From positions 1-51,160 of the forward strand of contig NZ_CP063365.1 in the NCBI RefSeq assembly GCF_016807805.1: a DNA stretch of 51,160 bases, given 5' to 3'. Below, piece after piece: positions 47,792 through 51,160 of this stretch (position 1 is the stretch's first letter; every line of letters starts with the position of its first letter). Source of the DNA: Xanthobacter dioxanivorans (GTDB lineage Bacteria; Pseudomonadota; Alphaproteobacteria; Rhizobiales; Xanthobacteraceae). Below the pieces are notes generated by a model. That model worked only from the letters and a program-made list of their open reading frames with translations. It did not search any database and was not told the DNA's origin. Position numbers and translations under genes: made by a program.

Positions 47792-48055
47792 ATGGATGCA
47801 TCATGCGAGGCCAGGCAGCGGCGAGCACTTCTCAGCTCCTTCGCGGGTTGGCACGCTGTCTCCGTTACTGCCATAGGGCCGGCACAACGGCAGCTTGCCT
47901 TGCGATGCGCCGGTGAATGCCTCTGGGCGCTCGGTGTGAGCGAATACGATGGCATCAAGGCCTGCGAGCCTCCGGGGCCGCAGATTGAACTGTCCGTGAG
48001 GCCCGACACTCGGCCGCCGGCGCGGCTCGATGTCCGGCAGATGCATTCAAAGTGA
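47792..48055 (+). CDS. Hypothetical small protein
   Basis: An 87-residue protein (SFAGWHAVSVTAIGPAQRQL; CAGECLWALGVSEYDGIKAC). ATG 47792 follows the motif copy TTCCAATTGAGGTGCGGGAC. It ends HSK with its TGA in a degenerate copy. No family recognised. Confidence 0.62.
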   Translation: MDASCEARQRRALLSSFAGWHAVSVTAIGPAQRQLALRCAGECLWALGVSEYDGIKACEPPGPQIELSVRPDTRPPARLDVRQMHSK

Positions 48056-48076
48056 GGAGCTACAGGAGCGACAAAG

Positions 48077-48814
48077 GTGGCCTGGAATAAGAACTCGATA
48101 AGGGCGGAAGTTCAAAGGCGCGGAAGCAACCTGACGGCAATCGCAACTGCCGCCGGCATAGATCCGTCAGCATGTCGCAGCGCGCTGGTTCGCCGTCATC
48201 TTGCCGGAGAGCGAGCGATAGCTGAATTCCTGGGGCTTCAGCCGGAGGCTCTTTGGCCCACGCGTTATTCGAAGCCTTCTCCGCTCGAATGCGCGAGGCG
48301 CGCGCTAAATGGAGCTACTCAAAACTCTCCCATTTCAGACCAAGGGGAAGCTGCCGGGGGTCTTGGGGAGAGGATCATGGCGAGCGGCTTGGACCTTCTC
48401 AAGGAGCAGAGCCTGGATGCGCTGCTCTTCGCCGAGCTGGTGGCTATGGCCTTCGAGGCCGCCGAGTCCGCCAGCGTGACGGTCCTGCCATGGACGCTCG
48501 GGCATTTGGCGGCCCAGCACTTCGGCCAGATCGTGGCGTCCACCGACGATCCCAAAGAGCGGCGCGCCATGCTCAAGCTGGTATCCGTCCAGATGCGGCG
48601 GGAAATCCACCACCAGGCCATTCCCGCGCCGGGGGTGGATCAGCCAGAATGTGGCGGGCCGGCCGGCTCTTGGGACGATCCCGGGATGGATGGGCTCGAG
48701 GTCCGGCTCCGTGCGGTGCTGGTAGCCAGCGGCGTGGCGCCGGCGGACCAGTCCTCCATCCTTCATGCCTTGGCGTCCGACACCGAGAGGGCCGCCGCTG
48801 AGGCTTCCAACTGA
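48077..48814 (+). CDS. Ner/Nlp-like DNA-binding regulator with two appended C-terminal modules
   Basis: A 245-residue protein in three parts. Residues 1-65 form a Ner/Nlp-type DNA-binding domain (WNKNSIRAEVQRRGSNLTAI, then LGLQPEALWPTRYSK). Residues ~95-180 match the C-terminal module of the XRE regulator at 18353 (WTLGHLAAQHFGQIVASTDD then RAMLKLVSVQMRR). The last 44 residues (MDGLEVRLRAVLVASGVAPA, then SSILHALASDTERAAAEASN) are nearly identical to the tail of the unrelated protein at 49509. GTG 48077 follows AGGAGCGACAAAG. Likely a repressor of the arms or element (inferred). Confidence 0.78.
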   Translation: MAWNKNSIRAEVQRRGSNLTAIATAAGIDPSACRSALVRRHLAGERAIAEFLGLQPEALWPTRYSKPSPLECARRALNGATQNSPISDQGEAAGGLGERIMASGLDLLKEQSLDALLFAELVAMAFEAAESASVTVLPWTLGHLAAQHFGQIVASTDDPKERRAMLKLVSVQMRREIHHQAIPAPGVDQPECGGPAGSWDDPGMDGLEVRLRAVLVASGVAPADQSSILHALASDTERAAAEASN

Positions 48815-48824
48815 GGAGCGCAAA

Positions 48825-49037
48825 GTGGCTGACATCACGGGCCGAGACCGGCAGATCCTGATTAAGGCACTGGCCTACGCCATAGCGTCGATCGAAAGCC
48901 TCCCACCACTGCGGCAGGAGGCCAACGACTGCGCCGACATGAAGAGGATACTGGAGGAGATGGTAGGATCGGACCAGGAGCTGGCGCGCGTCACCGCTTC
49001 GGTGCGGCGCCATTTGTTTCCGGAATTGCCGTCTTAG
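48825..49037 (+). CDS. Hypothetical small helical protein
   Basis: A 70-residue helical protein (ITGRDRQILIKALAYAIASI; MKRILEEMVGSDQELARVTA). GTG 48825 follows an exact motif copy. It ends with TAG at 49035-49037, before the next motif copy, so that copy is intergenic. No family recognised. Confidence 0.62.
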   Translation: MADITGRDRQILIKALAYAIASIESLPPLRQEANDCADMKRILEEMVGSDQELARVTASVRRHLFPELPS

Positions 49038-49063
49038 GCTGGGGTTCCAACTGAGGAGCGGCC

Positions 49064-49507
49064 ATGGCGATCGACGTGAGGCGGCTCGACCGCGATGTGA
49101 TCGATGTGCTGACCAAAGACAGCAGGCTTGTGACCTATGTGCTGCGAAACACCCTTGCGGCGCCGTGGCGCGACTACGGTTGGGGGCGCGAGCTGACGAC
49201 GAGCCAGGTGCTCTCCGCCTGCCGGCGGCTCGAGGCGCGGGGGCACGTCGCGGAAGCTTCGACTAGTTACGCGACCTACAAGGCCTGGCAGATCACCGAA
49301 GCTGGCCGAGCCGAGCATCATCGGACAACGGAGCAAGGCGCCGCCGATGATCTCGTCCTGGAAGATCCGGAGAAGGCTGGCTGGTGGGCCTACAGGACCG
49401 GAACTGCAGGGAGCCGCTCGGGCATTGTCGGGGGCTTTCCGACCGCCACAGCTGCTCGTCGAGCCGCCGCAAGGGCGGCAGCGCCTATTTCCAACGGAGG
49501 AGATTGA
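49064..49507 (+). CDS. Hypothetical winged-helix-like protein
   Basis: A 147-residue protein. The first ~85 residues look like a winged helix (LTTSQVLSACRRLEARGHVA, then YKAWQITEAGRAEHH). ATG 49064 follows an exact motif copy. The motif at its 3' end has CGG instead of CTG, so the usual TGA is lost and the protein reads through to ISNGGD before stopping at 49507. Confidence 0.65.
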   Translation: MAIDVRRLDRDVIDVLTKDSRLVTYVLRNTLAAPWRDYGWGRELTTSQVLSACRRLEARGHVAEASTSYATYKAWQITEAGRAEHHRTTEQGAADDLVLEDPEKAGWWAYRTGTAGSRSGIVGGFPTATAARRAAARAAAPISNGGD

Positions 49508-49508
49508 G

Positions 49509-49922
49509 ATGAGTGGGTTGCAGAAGATGAGGCTGGCTCATACGGCGATCGGGGGACGCATTGTCCTGGCGCGGTTCGGTGCCGATCCCACGGTCGCGCT
49601 GGAAACGCGGGATGCGCAAAGCGAGTTCTTCAAGACCGCCGTCTCCTTCGTTTTTGATGGCGACCTGCCGGCGCCAGGTAGTGCGGGGGAGGTGTCCTTT
49701 GGAGGCGGGGACGAGCAGTTCGTGATAACTATCCGCCGGCTCGATGCCGCCTCGCCCGAACATGGAGCGCCGGGAGCCTGGGGTGATCCTCGGATGGATG
49801 GGCTGGAGGTTCGCCTGCGGGAGGTGCTGGCCGCCAGCGGCGTCGCGCCAGCGGACCAATCCTCTATCCTGCACGCGCTGGCGTCTGACACGGACCGCGC
49901 GGCAAGCGAGGCTTCCAACTGA
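49509..49922 (+). CDS. Hypothetical protein sharing the ILHALASDT tail
   Basis: A 137-residue protein. The N-terminal ~85 residues (AIGGRIVLARFGADPTVALE; EVSFGGGDEQFVITIRRLDA) are beta-rich and unrelated to the Ner-like regulator, yet the last 44 (MDGLEVRLREVLAASGVAPA onwards) match its tail with about five differences. ATG 49509 follows GAGGAGATTGAG. It ends EASN in an exact motif copy. Confidence 0.7.
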   Translation: MSGLQKMRLAHTAIGGRIVLARFGADPTVALETRDAQSEFFKTAVSFVFDGDLPAPGSAGEVSFGGGDEQFVITIRRLDAASPEHGAPGAWGDPRMDGLEVRLREVLAASGVAPADQSSILHALASDTDRAASEASN

Positions 49923-49932
49923 GGAGTGGGTC

Positions 49933-50325
49933 ATGAGCGAGGTTGAGGAGCGCCTGTACCTGTCGGTGTCGCGGGAGGAGCTGGATCTCCTGCTCCGGGG
50001 CGTGGCCATGGCGGCCGCCACCGGCGCCGGGTCGGAGCTGGTGGCGCTGGGCAACGAGCTCGAAGCTCGGGCAGTCGCTGGAAAGGAGGTGGTGCAGGTC
50101 CTGAAAGGCGCCGTGCATGCCTTCCGGAGCTATCAGACCGGGACGAATGCGTCGACGGAACTCGCCGAGGGAATGGCGGACCGGTGCGGCACCCTCCTGC
50201 TACGCCTGGCGGGCCGTGGAGATCCGCTGGCACTGGAGGCGGCTGCAGATCCTTTCTTGGGCCTGCAGGCGCTGCGCCAGGCGATGGATAAGGCCGGTTT
50301 CATCAGGCCGAAGGCTTCCAACTGA
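49933..50325 (+). CDS. Hypothetical helical protein
   Basis: A 130-residue acidic helical protein (SVSREELDLLLRGVAMAAAT; LAEGMADRCGTLLLRLAGRG) ending PKASN in an exact motif copy. ATG 49933 follows GAGGAGTGGGTC. No family recognised. Confidence 0.68.
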   Translation: MSEVEERLYLSVSREELDLLLRGVAMAAATGAGSELVALGNELEARAVAGKEVVQVLKGAVHAFRSYQTGTNASTELAEGMADRCGTLLLRLAGRGDPLALEAAADPFLGLQALRQAMDKAGFIRPKASN

Positions 50326-50333
50326 GGAGGGGG

Positions 50334-50627
50334 ATGGTGTCAGCCCTGTCACCTGTCTTCGGGTTCGCGAGTGCCTTGTCTGCTTTCTTGGCGGCCTTCT
50401 ATTGGTTCCGAGCATCGGCAGTGTCGGTCGGCCCGAGCTGGGCGGTCGGAGATCTACCAAGTGGCCTGTCGGAGCCGGTCGATCCGAACCAAGCGTCGAA
50501 CGGCTGGATCGTGGGGGTAGTTTCGGCCCTGGAGAGCAGCGGAAAGTTGAATAGGCGGGGTGCGCTCTGGAGCGGCATCGCCGCTATGACCGCTGGGCTA
50601 TCGATTCTGGCTAGTTCACTAGGCTGA
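50334..50627 (+). CDS. Hypothetical membrane protein, last gene of rightward arm
   Basis: A 97-residue protein with two hydrophobic segments (FGFASALSAFLAAFYWFRAS; LWSGIAAMTAGLSILASSLG). ATG 50334 follows GAGGAGGGGG of an exact motif copy. No motif follows it. No family recognised. Confidence 0.62.
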   Translation: MVSALSPVFGFASALSAFLAAFYWFRASAVSVGPSWAVGDLPSGLSEPVDPNQASNGWIVGVVSALESSGKLNRRGALWSGIAAMTAGLSILASSLG

Positions 50628-50690
50628 TCCGCCATCCTGCACGCCCTGATGTCCGGCGCAGACCGGGCGGCAGGTGTCCAGATGATAGGA
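50628..50690 (+). pseudogene. Remnant of the shared ILHALASDT tail
   Basis: In one frame the DNA after the membrane-protein gene reads SAILHALMSGADRAAGVQ, matching SSILHALASDTDRAASEASN of the 48077 and 49509 products. It has no start and no motif copy, so it looks like a decayed third copy of the tail-coding segment. Confidence 0.6.
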
Positions 50691-50704
50691 GCGAAGGCGG
50701 TCGC

Positions 50705-50728
50705 GGCCGCCAGGGCCCGCTGGCGGCC
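50705..50728. terminator. Stem-loop downstream of terminal resolvase gene
   Basis: GGCCGCCAG-GGCCCG-CTGGCGGCC forms a 9-bp stem with a 6-nt loop, 2 bp past the stop of the leftward resolvase-like gene. No clear T run follows on either strand, so termination is only likely. Confidence 0.45.
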
Positions 50729-50730
50729 TC

Positions 50731-51160
50731 TTATGGGGAGCTGTCCCCTAAGGCGGCTGCCAAATCGGCCTGCAGGTCCTCGAGCTCGTCGCTGTCAGCA
50801 TCTCCTGCCGGCAGTTTGCCGATGGCTTCCAGCCGCTCGCGAATGCGCTCTCGGGCCTGATCCAGGCGCCGGCGGGTAGGCCGAACTCCGGCGGCGCTGG
50901 GTTCCTCATCCTCCTCCATGAGGAAGTAGTCCATGTAGGCGTGGGCGGTCTCAAGCCCCTTTCCGCCTTCATTGGAGTGTCCCAGGATCGCGCAGATGTA
51001 GCTCGGCATAGAGACTTGGCGCGAGCAGAACTGCTGATAGGCTACCGTGACGTAGAGGCTGCGGAATGAGTAGGGGTCAAGAGGTTCAGTCTCCGCCACA
51101 GGTCGTCGAATGCCTCAGTGACGCCCTCGCGCAGCGACATACGAAGCGCCCGGCCGAATT
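50731..51160 (-). pseudogene. Second telomere-resolvase-like recombinase, C-terminal part, frameshifted, runs off window
   Basis: The downstream frame reads YSFRSLYVTVAYQQFCSRQV (catalytic Arg), then YICAILGHSNEGG followed by LETAHAYMDYF (His and nucleophile Tyr), then a charged C-terminus. This parallels the 37117 protein and TelA-type resolvases. Upstream, another frame gives MSLREGVTEAFDDLWRRLNL, then the join at the G run 51073-51076, where one more base restores LLTPYSFRSL. The gene continues past 51160, so the Arg and Lys motifs are not seen. The shift may be a sequencing error. Confidence 0.7.

Larger units (their letters stand above)
46171..50329 (+). repeat. Start-associated 12-bp motif TTCCAACTGAGG, rightward arm (11 sites)
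   Basis: Exact copies are at 46628-46639, 47169-47180, 48805-48816, 49045-49056, 49913-49924 and 50316-50327. One-mismatch copies are at 46171-46182, 47769-47780 and 49489-49500. Two-mismatch copies are at 47506-47517 and 48046-48057. Nearly all continue into AG, giving GAGGAG as the ribosome site of the next gene. The copies at 49045 and 47769 are outside any coding sequence, and the 49489 copy has lost the TGA, so selection or spread is at DNA level. Confidence 0.88.

Noticed and set aside
41916..50329. Repeated motif as a CRISPR array or integron attC array
   Set aside because: Spacers are whole genes of unequal length, the repeat is only 12 bp, and no cas, intI or long palindromic attC structure is visible.

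Overview
The window looks like a mosaic of mobile DNA from a high-GC alphaproteobacterium. This rests on the Caulobacter/Agrobacterium-style cpa/tad pilus genes, a DUF736-like gene, a TelA-like recombinase and frequent GTG/TTG starts. The species is inferred, not identified.

Region 1 (1-13215) is an aromatic-degradation block. A leftward unit carries an HpaB-type flavin monooxygenase followed by a four-component diiron toluene/benzene monooxygenase (tmoABCDEF order). A rightward unit carries an IclR regulator, a stand-alone FAD-synthetase domain, a flavin reductase, an intradiol ring-cleavage dioxygenase, a muconate cycloisomerase and a LysR regulator. Together they fit arene -> phenol -> catechol -> muconate -> muconolactone. 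An intact IS1380-family element (4186-5856) splits the HpaB gene with a 5-bp target duplication. The block ends in a textbook 38-bp Tn3-family terminal repeat (13178-13215), so it is probably cargo of a Tn3-type transposon whose other end is outside the window. That transposon sits in an IS21-family element, which has in turn beheaded a SRAP/YedK gene.

Region 2 (14.1-18.9 kb) has a DinG/Csf4-like helicase fragment, a large coupling ATPase resembling DotL/IcmO/TrbC of type IVB secretion or IncI conjugation, two small partners and an XRE regulator. Region 3 (18.9-32.5 kb) is a complete Tad (Flp) pilus locus: two TadE-like genes and a pilus N-domain gene on the minus strand, then two tandem Flp pilins, cpaABCDEF, tadBC, an unusual TadG-like protein with three Cys repeats and a Gly-rich tail-fibre-like C-terminus, and a TPR lipoprotein. 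Region 4 (32.7-41.8 kb) is mostly unrecognised genes, plus a telomere-resolvase-like protein (37117-38385), a DUF736-like protein and a UvrD-type helicase.

Region 5 (41.9-50.6 kb) is the most unusual part. About 24 tiny genes lie in two divergent arms around a serine recombinase and an AT-rich intergenic region. Nearly every start in both arms is preceded by copies of a 12-bp sequence, TTCCAACTGAGG, that combines a Shine-Dalgarno sequence with (often) the previous stop codon. The window ends in a second telomere-resolvase-like gene.

Caution: five genes (tmoF, tmoC, catB, cpaC and the terminal resolvase) each appear one base short at a run of 4-5 G or C. Those frameshifts may be sequencing errors. 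The IS insertion and the in-frame TAG in the dioxygenase cannot be explained that way.
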